Below, in pieces: positions 17,259-25,968 of a stretch of 64,000 nt of DNA. Position 1 is the first letter of the stretch, and the number at the start of each line of letters is the position of its first letter. Location of the stretch: contig JACJYI010000007.1 of NCBI GenBank assembly GCA_020636225.1, positions 272,520 to 336,519 on the forward strand. The letters are read 5' to 3'. Below the pieces are notes generated by a model that worked only from the letters and a program-made list of their open reading frames with translations, made no database searches and was not told the DNA's origin. The translations under genes were made by a program, and so were the position numbers. Origin of the DNA: Lewinellaceae bacterium (lineage in GTDB: Bacteria > Bacteroidota > Bacteroidia > Chitinophagales > Saprospiraceae).

Positions 17259-19007
17259 ATGGAATCCGGAAAATTTGACCTCCACCTGCTTGGCCGGGTA
17301 CTCGCCCTGGCCAAACCCCATCGGAGGCCATTCATTACCTCCGGTATCCTGGCCGTCTTGCTGGCCCCTTTGGCCACTTCCCGACCCCTGCTGATCCAGC
17401 AGATGGTCGACCACTACATCCTGATCCCCGATCCGTCCGGATTGCTGACCATGACCCTGGTCATCCTGGCCGTGCTGGTCATCGAGGTGCTGATGCGGTA
17501 TGTCTTCATCTACACCACCAATTTCCTGGGGCAAAGCGTGATCAAGGACCTGCGGGTGCGGGTATTCCAGCATATCACTCACCTCAAGCTGACCTATTTC
17601 GACAAGACCCCTATCGGCACCTCCACCACCCGGACCATCAACGATATCCAGACCATCAATGATGTATTTTCCCAGGGCACCATCACCATCCTGGCCGACC
17701 TGCTCACGGTGGTCACTGTGTTGATCATCATGCTCATCACCAGCTGGAAGCTCACGGTCATCTGCATGCTCACCATGCCCTTCCTGATCGTGGCCTCCTA
17801 CCTGTTCAAGGAAAAGGTCAAGGCGGCCTTCCAGAAAGTACGCAACCAGCTGCAGAAGATGAATTCCTTTTTGCAGGAGCATATCACCGGGATGCGCATC
17901 GTGCAGATCTTCACGGCGGAGGATCGGGAACGCCAGAAGTTTCGCACCATCAACCGGGCCTATACCCAGGCCAACCTCGATTCGATCACCGCTTATGCGG
18001 TGTTCTTTCCCGTGGTGGAGATCATCTCCGCCACCTCCCTGGCCCTGATGATCTGGTGGGGCGCCCATTCCGCCATCAGTGGGGAGGTTTCCCTCGGTGC
18101 CCTGATCGCCTTTCCCCTCTACCTGAGCATGCTGTTCCGCCCCATCCGGATGCTGGCCGACAAGTTCAATACCCTGCAGATGGGCCTGGTGGCCGCCGAC
18201 CGGGTATTCGGGGTGCTGGACAACCACGAATTCATCCAGAACAATGGGACCTGGACCCCGGAGCGCCTGAAGGGCGAGATCACCTTCGAGCATGTCAGCT
18301 TTTCCTACGATGACGTGCATCCGGTATTGCGTGACCTCAGTTTCCAGGTAGAGACCGGCCAGACCCTGGCGATCGTGGGCAGCACTGGTTCCGGCAAATC
18401 GACCATCATCAATATCCTCAACCGGTTCTACGACATCCAGAAAGGCGATATCCTGGTGGATGGACGGTCGATCCGGGACTACGAGCTATTCGCCCTGCGG
18501 AGGCGGATCGCCATCGTGTTGCAGGACGTGTTCCTGTTCTCCGGGACCGTCCTGGAGAATATCACCCTTAAGGACCCCCGGATCAGTCGGGAAGAGGTCG
18601 AGACCTCGGCCCGAATGATCGGCGCCCATGAATTCATCATGCGCCTGCCCGGGGGGTATGATTTCCAGGTACAGGAGCGGGGCGCCACCCTGTCCATGGG
18701 GCAGCGCCAATTGATCTCCTTTGTCCGGGCACTGGTGTTCGATCCCGACATCCTCATTCTGGATGAAGCCACCTCCTCCATTGATACCGAGACCGAGCAG
18801 GTGATCCAGCATGCCATCGAGACCATGATCGCCACCCGCACCTCGATCGTGATCGCACACCGGCTGTCCACCATCCGGCATGCCGACCGGATCATGGTCC
18901 TGGAGAGTGGGCAGAGGCTGGAGTTCGGCACCCATGATGAATTGATGGCCAATGCCCAGGGCAGGTATCGGGAGTTGGTGGAGATGCAATTCTCATTGAT
19001 CGAGTAG
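17259..19007 (+). CDS. ABC exporter, fused membrane and ATPase domains (MsbA/Sav1866-like)
   Basis: A 582-residue half-exporter: six membrane spans in residues 20-310, then an ATPase domain with Walker A GSTGSGKST (about 375), Q-loop in IVLQDVFLFSGTVLEN, a signature LSMGQRQL (in place of LSGGQRQ), Walker B DILILDEATSSID and the switch His in VIAHRLSTI. Members export lipids, lipid A precursors, peptides or drugs as homodimers; the substrate is unknown. The LSMGQ signature is a known variant in Bacteroidota exporters. It is monocistronic, followed by a large repeat block. Confidence 0.94.
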   Translation: MESGKFDLHLLGRVLALAKPHRRPFITSGILAVLLAPLATSRPLLIQQMVDHYILIPDPSGLLTMTLVILAVLVIEVLMRYVFIYTTNFLGQSVIKDLRVRVFQHITHLKLTYFDKTPIGTSTTRTINDIQTINDVFSQGTITILADLLTVVTVLIIMLITSWKLTVICMLTMPFLIVASYLFKEKVKAAFQKVRNQLQKMNSFLQEHITGMRIVQIFTAEDRERQKFRTINRAYTQANLDSITAYAVFFPVVEIISATSLALMIWWGAHSAISGEVSLGALIAFPLYLSMLFRPIRMLADKFNTLQMGLVAADRVFGVLDNHEFIQNNGTWTPERLKGEITFEHVSFSYDDVHPVLRDLSFQVETGQTLAIVGSTGSGKSTIINILNRFYDIQKGDILVDGRSIRDYELFALRRRIAIVLQDVFLFSGTVLENITLKDPRISREEVETSARMIGAHEFIMRLPGGYDFQVQERGATLSMGQRQLISFVRALVFDPDILILDEATSSIDTETEQVIQHAIETMIATRTSIVIAHRLSTIRHADRIMVLESGQRLEFGTHDELMANAQGRYRELVEMQFSLIE

Positions 19008-19869
19008 TCCAGTAGACGGAGATTTCTGGCCAGGCCAGTGTACGGGTGTCCCGCCCTTTCAAGACTTTCACTGTCGTGGTTGTGGCTCTTCTGACTCCCC
19101 CCTGTCGAAGGCAAAAGCAAACGATCCCGAAATTCGGATAGACCAACCAGTATCGTGATCAAGCGAACAGAGGGCAGCGGAAGCATAGCAATGTTCCCTG
19201 CTGCAGGCACCAACCAAGGTTCAACCCCTCCGGGGTTGGGGGGTGTTTGTTCTGCATCCCCCGGGCTGAAGCCCGGGGCTATTCATGTAGAACCCCTCCG
19301 GGGTTCGCCATCCAGAACCGCAGAATGCCTGGGTCGGCACGACAGGTCATGTTTCCATCCCATTCTCAGCATGTAGCAGGTGAGCGCATCCATCTGCGTT
19401 CATCCCCACCAGCCGCCAGGTTGGGGGGCTAGCAAGGCAGCTTTATTGCGCCCCTTCAGGGCTTCTGACGTCTGGTAGATCATGTGGTTGGGCGTTGCCC
19501 AACCCTGGGTTATGTCGCCCCTGCAGGGCTGCTCCTGCCCGGGGCCTGTGTCCCTCCGTCCTCGGTCTTCGGTCTTTGGTCTACTGTCTTCCCCACCAGC
19601 CGCCAGGCTGGCGTCTTCGGTCTTCGGTCTTCGGTCTTCGGTCCTCCGTCTACCGTCTACGCTGCCAGCCGCCAGGTTGGGGTCCTCGGGTACCTGATCG
19701 ACCAGAACCATCCGTTGGGCCTGAAAAAGCAGGATTTCAGTCGAAATACCTGATTGAAAGCCAGCCATTTTTCCATTTCACACGTTTCATATGTGAATGA
19801 ATTCCTAATGGCCGGAAATCGCCTTGCTTTCCAGTCACTTTGAACGTTCTTTTGTCGCACCGTGTTTAG
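19008..19869. repeat. Intergenic repeat block: palindromic modules and TTCGGTC arrays with hairpins
   Basis: 19223-19237 and 19291-19305 are AACCCCTCCGGGGTT palindromes flanking the perfect hairpin CCCCGGGCTGAAGCCCGGGG (19259-19278). From 19550 to 19650 runs a TTCGGTC tandem (TCTTCGGTCTTCGG). Hairpins with a shared CAGCCGCCAGG core lie at 19404-19425, 19596-19611 and 19665-19680, the last two inserted within the tandem. Also present: GCCCCTTCAGGGC- and GCCCCTGCAGGGC-type palindromes at about 19452 and 19515. Frames here are short and shadow-like, so I call no gene. Confidence 0.8.
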
Positions 19870-19878
19870 ATGTTACCC

Positions 19879-20340
19879 ATGACGATCCTCTTCAACCGAC
19901 AGCGTTTAAATCCTTTCTCCAGCATTGCGGGAATTCTGATCCTGACTCTGGTCATGATCGGTTTGTTCTTCGTAGCCAAGGGTATTTTCTGGCTCCTGGC
20001 CAAGGCGGCGTTCTTTCTGCTTGCCGGTGCCCTGATCATTCATTTTCGTACCGTCCTGGATTTTGGCAAATGGCTTTGGAACACCATCGTTAGCAATCCG
20101 ATCCGAGGGCTCTTTCTGACGGCTTTGGGAGTCCTGCTGTATCCGGTCCTGTTTGCCTATCTGTTCTTCCGCGCCCTGGTCAACCGCAAGGTATCCAAGC
20201 TTAACGAGGCTATCCAACGCGAACGAGATGGCGAATGGGTAGATTTTGAAGAACTGGAGACGACCTACAACCAGCGTCGGAAGCGTACGGATCGCGCCCA
20301 GGTCGAAGTGGCTGATCGCTACAGCGACCTCTTTGAATAG
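19879..20340 (+). CDS. Membrane protein, hypothetical
   Basis: A 153-residue protein from ATG at 19879 (ATG at 19870 is an alternative) with three hydrophobic spans (SIAGILILTLVMIGLFFVAK, WLLAKAAFFLLAGALIIHF, and about 75-95 LFLTALGVLLYPVLFAYLFF) and a charged C-terminal tail (RKVSKLNEAIQRERDGEWVD and following). No family is recognised. The hydrophobic layout and an intact frame support a real gene. It precedes the glycosyltransferase gene, which has its own promoter overlapping this gene's end. Confidence 0.7.
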   Translation: MTILFNRQRLNPFSSIAGILILTLVMIGLFFVAKGIFWLLAKAAFFLLAGALIIHFRTVLDFGKWLWNTIVSNPIRGLFLTALGVLLYPVLFAYLFFRALVNRKVSKLNEAIQRERDGEWVDFEELETTYNQRRKRTDRAQVEVADRYSDLFE

Positions 20341-20360
20341 GGCTTTGGGACGTACTTTTG
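20332..20360 (+). promoter_or_regulatory. Promoter before the glycosyltransferase gene
   Basis: TTTG at 20332-20335 and TACTTTTG at 20353-20360, spacer 17 bases. If used, transcription would begin near 20365, only a few bases before the first in-frame codons of the glycosyltransferase frame (open from 20375). Confidence 0.45.
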
Positions 20361-20431
20361 TCCCAAACCACTGATCACTGGCCCTCCCCTTTCTGTCCAT
20401 TACCCTGGTTATCACCATCCTGTATCTCCTG

Positions 20432-21493
20432 ATGCAGGAGCGATACCGGTTGGCCTGGGGACGTCTGACCGCGATCCCCGCACAAGAGGCCGACCTGCCT
20501 TCCGTCACGATCATCATCGCTGCCCGCAATGAGGTGCATCGGATCCGGCCAACCCTCAATGCCCTGCATCGCCTGGTGTATCCCGGCCCACTGGAAATCC
20601 TGATCCTGGATGATCATTCGACCGATGGAACAGCGGACCTGATCCGGGACCATTTGCCACCCCGCGCCCGCTGTCTGGCATTATCGGGAACAGGGAAACG
20701 CGCTGCCCTGGTGGAAGGCCTGCAGGTGGCCAGCGGAGAGATCATCCTCCTGACCGATGCGGATTGTGTGCCGGGTATCGATTGGGCATCGTCCATGATA
20801 CAACCATTCTCTCATCCCGGGATCGACTGGGTCTCCGGTCCGGTAACCAGTGTGGCCGGGACGGACATGGTGAGCCGCTATGATGCCCTGGAATGGCAGG
20901 GACTGATGGTCATCACCGGGGCGGGATTTGCCCTGGGGCGACCCGTGCTCGCCCAGGGAGCGAACATGGCTTTCCGGAAGTCTCGCCTGGCCGAACTGGG
21001 TGGCATCCAGGGTTTCCCATCCCGCGCTTCGGGGGATGATGTCTTTCTGCTATCCCTGTTCCAGCAGGATGATGCACACCGTTGCCATTTTCAGCAGGAC
21101 ATCCGGGCTCTTGTTCAGACAGCGGCCCCGGATTCATGGCGCGCCCTGGTTCGTCAACGATTGCGATGGACGTCCAAGTCCGGCCACCTGGATGTCTGGC
21201 ATGGGCTGGCACCCATGGCCTTGACCTGGCTGGCTTGCCTCGTTCTTCTGGCCACGCCGGTGCTCTTCTATGCCTTACCAGCTCATTCGGCCCCATTGTC
21301 CCTCCTGCCCATCCTCGTCAAGTTCATGGCAGACTACCGCCTGCTCCGGGCCGGATGGCAGTTCAGTTGCGCCCGATTCACCTGGATGGACGTACTGCTG
21401 GCCAGCCTCATCCAACCGGTGCTGGTGGTCATCAGCGGATGGATCGGTCCGCTCCGACCGGGCTATCTTTGGAAAGGAAGACGTGTACAATGA
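20432..21493 (+). CDS. Family 2 glycosyltransferase, membrane-associated
   Basis: A GT-A fold family 2 enzyme: VTIIIAARNEVHRIRPTLNA, the first acidic site ILDDHSTDGTADLI, the DXD-type TDADCVPG, the acceptor region FPSRASGDDVFLLSL and the processive-like RQRLRWTSKSGH (Q/R-x-x-R-W). Two or three C-terminal spans follow. The ATG at 20432 is the first standard start, but the frame is open back to 20375 and the 18 preceding codons encode a good membrane span (ALPFLSITLVITILYLL), so the true start is probably a non-ATG codon such as CTG 20378 or ATT 20399. It overlaps the LRR gene by ATGA. Confidence 0.88.
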   Translation: MQERYRLAWGRLTAIPAQEADLPSVTIIIAARNEVHRIRPTLNALHRLVYPGPLEILILDDHSTDGTADLIRDHLPPRARCLALSGTGKRAALVEGLQVASGEIILLTDADCVPGIDWASSMIQPFSHPGIDWVSGPVTSVAGTDMVSRYDALEWQGLMVITGAGFALGRPVLAQGANMAFRKSRLAELGGIQGFPSRASGDDVFLLSLFQQDDAHRCHFQQDIRALVQTAAPDSWRALVRQRLRWTSKSGHLDVWHGLAPMALTWLACLVLLATPVLFYALPAHSAPLSLLPILVKFMADYRLLRAGWQFSCARFTWMDVLLASLIQPVLVVISGWIGPLRPGYLWKGRRVQ

Positions 21494-23280
21494 TCGCCTA
21501 TACCCTGGAAGCTGCCCTGGCCCATCCGGAACGGATCCGCTCCCTGGTGCTCTATCGCCAGAACCTCGCACATTGGCCGGATGCCCTGTTCCGTCTTCCC
21601 CTTCTCGAACATCTGGAGCTCGACACCTGCCAGCTCGAACACCTGGATGAACGACTGGCCGCTTTGCCTATTCGCTCCCTGATCCTCCCGAACAACCGGA
21701 TCGCCTCCGTGCCGGACTGGTTGCGTGACCTGCCTCAACTGGATACCCTGGACCTCTCCCGGAATGCCCTGACCACCTGGTCCCAGAAGGCGTGCCCGCC
21801 ACATCTGCGTACCCTCCGCCTGGCACAAAACCGTCTCAGACAATTCCCCTCCCCATTGATCGTTGGCCTGACCCACCTGGACCTGGGGGGAAACCCCCTT
21901 TCCAGCCAGAGATGGCCAAGTGAACTATCCCACCTGGAATCTATCCGAATGGACGGATCGCCCCAGGCGGCAGCACAGTTCCTGAACGTCCACTGCCCCG
22001 CGCTGACCGAACTGACCCTGACCAGATGCAAGTTGGACCGTCTTCCGGTGAGCTGGACCGAGCGATATCCGAACCTGAGGCATATCGATCTGTCCAGGAA
22101 TCAGCTGACCTCCCTGCCCGGAGATTTCCCAGAAGCGTCTCCCCTCCTTCGGGTCGTCCTTCTGGCGCGGAACAGACTGGACGAGTTACCCGGGCAATGG
22201 TCATCGACCATGCAGATCATGGACCTGGACCTGTCGGGAAACCAGCTGACCAGCCTGCCGGGTTCCCTTGGGCAACTGGCCTGGCTCACCCGCCTGAATT
22301 TGTCAGATAACCCGCTGACCGTGCTGCCGGATACCCTGGCCGGACTGCCTCGTCTGGAGACACTCGACCTGCGAAAAACCAATTTAGGAGCACTGGCTAC
22401 CGGTCCGTGGCCGGCCCTGATGAAACTCCAGATCCACCAGACTCCGCTGGCTTCCAGTGAGTCATTCCTGCGGGCCCTTCCCCAACGGATCCGGGTCGCC
22501 GGAAAAAAGAAGAGCACCCAACCGGCGTCACTCAGCCTGTCCCGTTTCCGGTTGTCTGCAGAGAAGGCCGGCTGGTCAGCCGAGCGGCAGGGGCGATTGT
22601 GGCAACTCCTTCAGGATGAGGCTGCTTCCCGGCCCTCCTGGAGCATCCAGGATCACCTGGACCTGTGGCAGCTGGGCCGACCCGGCTATCCGGAGGTCCT
22701 GATCCGGCAGGCCCGCAGCCATCCGGCGAGAAACCAGAGGCGTCTGGCCATTTTTGGCCGCAGCTGGATCCCACGGGAGCCACTGGCTGAACGCGCTGCT
22801 GCGTCCGGCATCACCCTGGTCAAACCGGACAACGCGGCGGATGTCGATCTCTTCCTCATCGGCAGTCCACAGGACGATCCAGCCTTGCTCGATCCCCGAC
22901 GACAGGCGTGGATGAGTGAACGCGACCTGTTGGGCTTCCTGCCTCCCCTGTCTCCCCGCCAGACAGGGTTTCCACCGGATCCGGAACAGGTCCGGTCGCT
23001 GCTCCGCAGTCCGCTCCTCACCCATCAGATGATGGGACAACGGATACTGTTCGAACAGGGGATACCGACGGACCTGTATGGCGAGCTGCTGCTCATCATC
23101 CGCCAAAAGAGCATCCCTCCCCTGCAGAAGCAGTGGCCCGAATTGATCCTGCGCTTCGGTCAAGGGGCATGGGTAGCCGATTGCCTGGCCCCAGCAAAAT
23201 CGCTGGACACCGACATCACCAGCCTGGCCAGGGCCTGGGGTGCGTCCTCTCCGACGATCGGGCACTGGGCTTCCACCTGA
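21490..23280 (+). CDS. Leucine-rich repeat protein with BRCT-like C-terminal region
   Basis: A 596-residue protein translationally coupled to the glycosyltransferase (ATGA overlap). Residues 1-330 form about 12 leucine-rich repeats of the bacterial type (LDLSRNQLTSLPGDFPEA, LDLSGNQLTSLPGSLGQL). Residues 345-420 are helical. Around 420-490 the pattern LAIFGRSWIPREPLAERAAA..GITLV..DVDLFLIGSP..R.AWMSERDLLGFL resembles a BRCT-like alpha/beta domain, a call made by eye only. No signal peptide, so cytosolic. A role linked to glycan synthesis is suggested only by the overlap with the glycosyltransferase gene. Confidence 0.85.
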   Translation: MIAYTLEAALAHPERIRSLVLYRQNLAHWPDALFRLPLLEHLELDTCQLEHLDERLAALPIRSLILPNNRIASVPDWLRDLPQLDTLDLSRNALTTWSQKACPPHLRTLRLAQNRLRQFPSPLIVGLTHLDLGGNPLSSQRWPSELSHLESIRMDGSPQAAAQFLNVHCPALTELTLTRCKLDRLPVSWTERYPNLRHIDLSRNQLTSLPGDFPEASPLLRVVLLARNRLDELPGQWSSTMQIMDLDLSGNQLTSLPGSLGQLAWLTRLNLSDNPLTVLPDTLAGLPRLETLDLRKTNLGALATGPWPALMKLQIHQTPLASSESFLRALPQRIRVAGKKKSTQPASLSLSRFRLSAEKAGWSAERQGRLWQLLQDEAASRPSWSIQDHLDLWQLGRPGYPEVLIRQARSHPARNQRRLAIFGRSWIPREPLAERAAASGITLVKPDNAADVDLFLIGSPQDDPALLDPRRQAWMSERDLLGFLPPLSPRQTGFPPDPEQVRSLLRSPLLTHQMMGQRILFEQGIPTDLYGELLLIIRQKSIPPLQKQWPELILRFGQGAWVADCLAPAKSLDTDITSLARAWGASSPTIGHWAST

Positions 23281-23303
23281 TCCCTTATCCATTCATGTAC
23301 ATG

Positions 23304-23331
23304 AAAAAGCCCGAAGGTCACCTTCGGGCTT
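23304..23331 (-). terminator. Intrinsic terminator after gyrB
   Basis: Perfect 11-bp stem AAGCCCGAAGG / CCTTCGGGCTT with a 3-nt loop. On the minus strand it is followed by TTTTTC-like bases, fitting gyrB termination; it may also stop the LRR transcript from the other side. Confidence 0.85.
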
Positions 23332-23353
23332 CTCGAATCATCAGCAGAGGGAA

Positions 23354-25318
23354 CTAGATGTCCACCCTGGCATACTTGGCATTGGCTTCGATAAACTGGC
23401 GACGTGGCGGCACCTCATCACCCATGAGCATGGAGAAGATCCGATCGCATTCGGCGGCGTCGTCAATGGAGACCTGCTTCAGGGTCCGGCGTTCCGGATC
23501 CATGGTGGTTTCCCACAATTGCTCCGCATTCATTTCACCGAGACCCTTATAGCGCTGGATCTTCACACTGGCTTCCGAACCACCCATGGCTTCAACAGCG
23601 GCCATCCGCTCCTCTTCATCCCAGGCATACTGGGATTGCCGTCCCTTGGAGACCTGATACAGGGGCGGTGAGGCAATATAGATGTTGCCCTCCTCAATGA
23701 GTCGGCGCATATACCGGAAGAAAAAGGTCAGGATCAGGGTCACAATATGGCTTCCATCGATGTCGGCGTCGCACATGATCACGATCTTGTGATAACGCAG
23801 TTTATCGACGTTCAGCACACGGATCCCCTCATCATTTTCCTGGATGCTCACACCCAGGGCGGTGAAGATGTTCTTGATCTCCTCGTTCTCGTAGATCTTG
23901 TGCTCCAGGGCCTTCTCTACGTTGAGGATCTTACCCCGAAGGGGCAGGATGGCCTGGAAATTCCGGTCGCGGCCCTGCTTGGCTGTCCCGCCGGCAGAGT
24001 CTCCCTCAACGAGAAAGATCTCGGATTCTTCGGGATGGCGGGATGAGCAGTCGGACAGCTTGCCGGGAAGACCACTGCCCGTCAGTGCGCCTTTGCGCTG
24101 GACCATTTCCCTGGCTTTCCGGGCTGCATGGCGTGCCGTAGCGGCCAGGATGACCTTGTCGACGATCTTGCGGGCCGCCACAGGGTTCTCTTCCAGGAAG
24201 TATTTGAGATGATCACCGAGCACTCGGGACACGATACCATTCACCTCGGAGTTTCCCAGTTCACCTTTCGTCTGGCCCTTGAACTGAGGCTCAGGCACCT
24301 TAACCGATACGATGGCGGTGAGGCCTTCCCGGAAGTCCTCACCGGAGATCTCAAAGTTCAGCTTCTTGAACATCCCGTTGTCGTCGCCATACTGCTTGAA
24401 GAGACGGGCGACGGCCCGGCGAAATCCCTGCACGTGCGTACCGCCGTCCCGGGTGGAGATATTGTTGACGTACGACAGGATATTCTCCGAATAGGAGGTG
24501 TTGTAGTGCATGGCGACTTCCACCTCGACATTTTCCTCCTTGCCGGTCACATAGATGGGCACTTCGATCAGGGGTGTCTTGCTCGCGTCGACATAGGTCA
24601 CGAATTCCTGCAAGCCACCTTCGGAATAGAAGTCCTCCTGAAGGAAGGACCCGTCATCCTGTACGTCGCGTTCGTCAGTGAGGGACAGGCGGAGTCCCTT
24701 GTTCAGGAAGCTCAGTTCACGAAGTCGATGCGCCAGGGTCTCAAACTTGTACTCCAGGGTCTCGAAGATCTCCCCATCCGGCTTGAAGGTCACCCGCGTT
24801 CCGGTCTCGTCGGTATCCCCGATGATCTCGACCGGACCGAGGGGTTTCCCCTGGCTGTATTCCTGCGCCCAGATCTTGCCTTCCCGCCGGATCTCGGCAC
24901 GCAGGTGCACGGACAAGGCATTCACGCAGGAAACCCCTACCCCGTGCAGACCTCCGGAGACCTTGTAGGTATCCTTGTCGAATTTACCCCCGGCATGGAG
25001 CACCGTCATGACCACCTCCAGGGCAGACTTCTGCAATTTCTCATGCATGCCGGTCGGAATACCCCGACCGTCATCAGTCACCGAAATACTGTTGTCGGTA
25101 TGGATGACCACCTCGATATGGGTAGCATGGCCGGCCAGGTGTTCGTCGATCGAGTTGTCGACTACCTCGTACACCAGATGATGCAACCCCTTGTAATCCG
25201 TACTTCCGATATACATCCCCGGGCGGCGGCGAACGGCCTCCAAACCCTCCAGAGCCTGAATATTCGCCGCGGTATATTCACCGGGCTGAGGACTCTGTCC
25301 TTTTTTCTCATTTTCCAT
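23354..25318 (-). CDS. gyrB: DNA gyrase subunit B
   Basis: GyrB is the ATPase subunit of gyrase, which introduces negative supercoils. The 654-residue protein has the GHKL ATPase signatures (VYEVVDNSIDEHLAGHATHI, DDGRGIPTGMH, GLHGVGVSCVNALS), the transducer domain, and the Toprim block EIFLVEGDSAGGTAKQGRDR with IVIMCDADIDGSHI. The ending RRQFIEANAKYARVDI is typical of gyrB. I start at ATG 25318; a further upstream codon would precede the minus-7 box. Length is normal for Bacteroidota gyrB. Confidence 0.98.
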   Translation of the reverse strand: MENEKKGQSPQPGEYTAANIQALEGLEAVRRRPGMYIGSTDYKGLHHLVYEVVDNSIDEHLAGHATHIEVVIHTDNSISVTDDGRGIPTGMHEKLQKSALEVVMTVLHAGGKFDKDTYKVSGGLHGVGVSCVNALSVHLRAEIRREGKIWAQEYSQGKPLGPVEIIGDTDETGTRVTFKPDGEIFETLEYKFETLAHRLRELSFLNKGLRLSLTDERDVQDDGSFLQEDFYSEGGLQEFVTYVDASKTPLIEVPIYVTGKEENVEVEVAMHYNTSYSENILSYVNNISTRDGGTHVQGFRRAVARLFKQYGDDNGMFKKLNFEISGEDFREGLTAIVSVKVPEPQFKGQTKGELGNSEVNGIVSRVLGDHLKYFLEENPVAARKIVDKVILAATARHAARKAREMVQRKGALTGSGLPGKLSDCSSRHPEESEIFLVEGDSAGGTAKQGRDRNFQAILPLRGKILNVEKALEHKIYENEEIKNIFTALGVSIQENDEGIRVLNVDKLRYHKIVIMCDADIDGSHIVTLILTFFFRYMRRLIEEGNIYIASPPLYQVSKGRQSQYAWDEEERMAAVEAMGGSEASVKIQRYKGLGEMNAEQLWETTMDPERRTLKQVSIDDAAECDRIFSMLMGDEVPPRRQFIEANAKYARVDI

Positions 25319-25323
25319 GGCTG

Positions 25324-25331
25324 CAAAGATA
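25324..25331 (-). promoter_or_regulatory. Minus-7 box abutting the gyrB start
   Basis: TATCTTTG on the minus strand, then only CAGCC before the ATG. The transcript would be leaderless or have a leader of a few bases. Confidence 0.5.
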
Positions 25332-25459
25332 ACCAAAATGAGCCATTCCCATGGAAAAAAAGGGGTAAAAAATGACCCATTAATTATTGATAATCATTTG
25401 GTTATGAATTTTTATTTCGCCAAGTTGATTTCCTCTTCCATCCGGCCTCGCGAAGGGGT

Positions 25460-25467
25460 TATTTTTG
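25460..25467 (+). promoter_or_regulatory. Minus-7 box of the tsaE-ald operon
   Basis: TATTTTTG followed by C, 60 bases before the tsaE ATG (25528), divergent from the gyrB promoter across an AT-rich 85-base gap. Confidence 0.5.
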
Positions 25468-25527
25468 CAGGGAAACCGGTCGGCCCCATTCCCTGAATTC
25501 ACCCCAACCAGATTCCCAGACCTCACC

Positions 25528-25968
25528 ATGACCAAGCCCGCTGCAACGCTGATCTGTGCCACTCCGGACGACCTTCCCGACATCGCCCGTCAAGTGATCG
25601 AGGCTGCCGGTGCATACCGGTTGATCTGTCTTTCCGGTGATCTCGGGGCAGGCAAGACCGCCCTGGTCACCGCCATGGTCGCCGCATTGGGCAGCAGTGA
25701 TGCCGTATCCAGTCCCACCTTTGCCCTGGTCCAGGATTACCTTGCCCCGACCCTCTATCCTCCGGTGATCCACCACATCGATGCCTACCGCCTGAATGAC
25801 CTCCAGGAGGCCCTGGATATTGGTTTGCCCGACTATCTGGATGACCCTGCCTGGACCTTTGTCGAATGGCCGGAGATCCTGGATCCCATCCTGCCGGAAG
25901 AACGACTGGACATCCATCTGCAAATCCTGCCGGATTCCACGCGGGAAATCGTATTTTTGGAGAGATGA
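25528..25968 (+). CDS. tsaE: tRNA threonylcarbamoyladenosine biosynthesis ATPase TsaE
   Basis: TsaE is the ATPase that works with TsaB and TsaD to make the t6A modification of ANN-decoding tRNAs. The 146-residue protein has the P-loop SGDLGAGKTALVTAMVAALG at about 35, the SSPTFALVQDY motif and the Walker B-like HHIDAYRLNDLQEALDIGL, plus FVEWPEIL, all in the family order. Its stop overlaps the ald start by ATGA, a pairing common in Bacteroidota. Length is normal (about 140 to 155). Confidence 0.95.
   Translation: MTKPAATLICATPDDLPDIARQVIEAAGAYRLICLSGDLGAGKTALVTAMVAALGSSDAVSSPTFALVQDYLAPTLYPPVIHHIDAYRLNDLQEALDIGLPDYLDDPAWTFVEWPEILDPILPEERLDIHLQILPDSTREIVFLER

Noticed and set aside
19223..19305. 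Rho-independent terminators in the palindromic modules
   Set aside because: Hairpins lack consistent T-runs and occur several per gap, far from gene ends.
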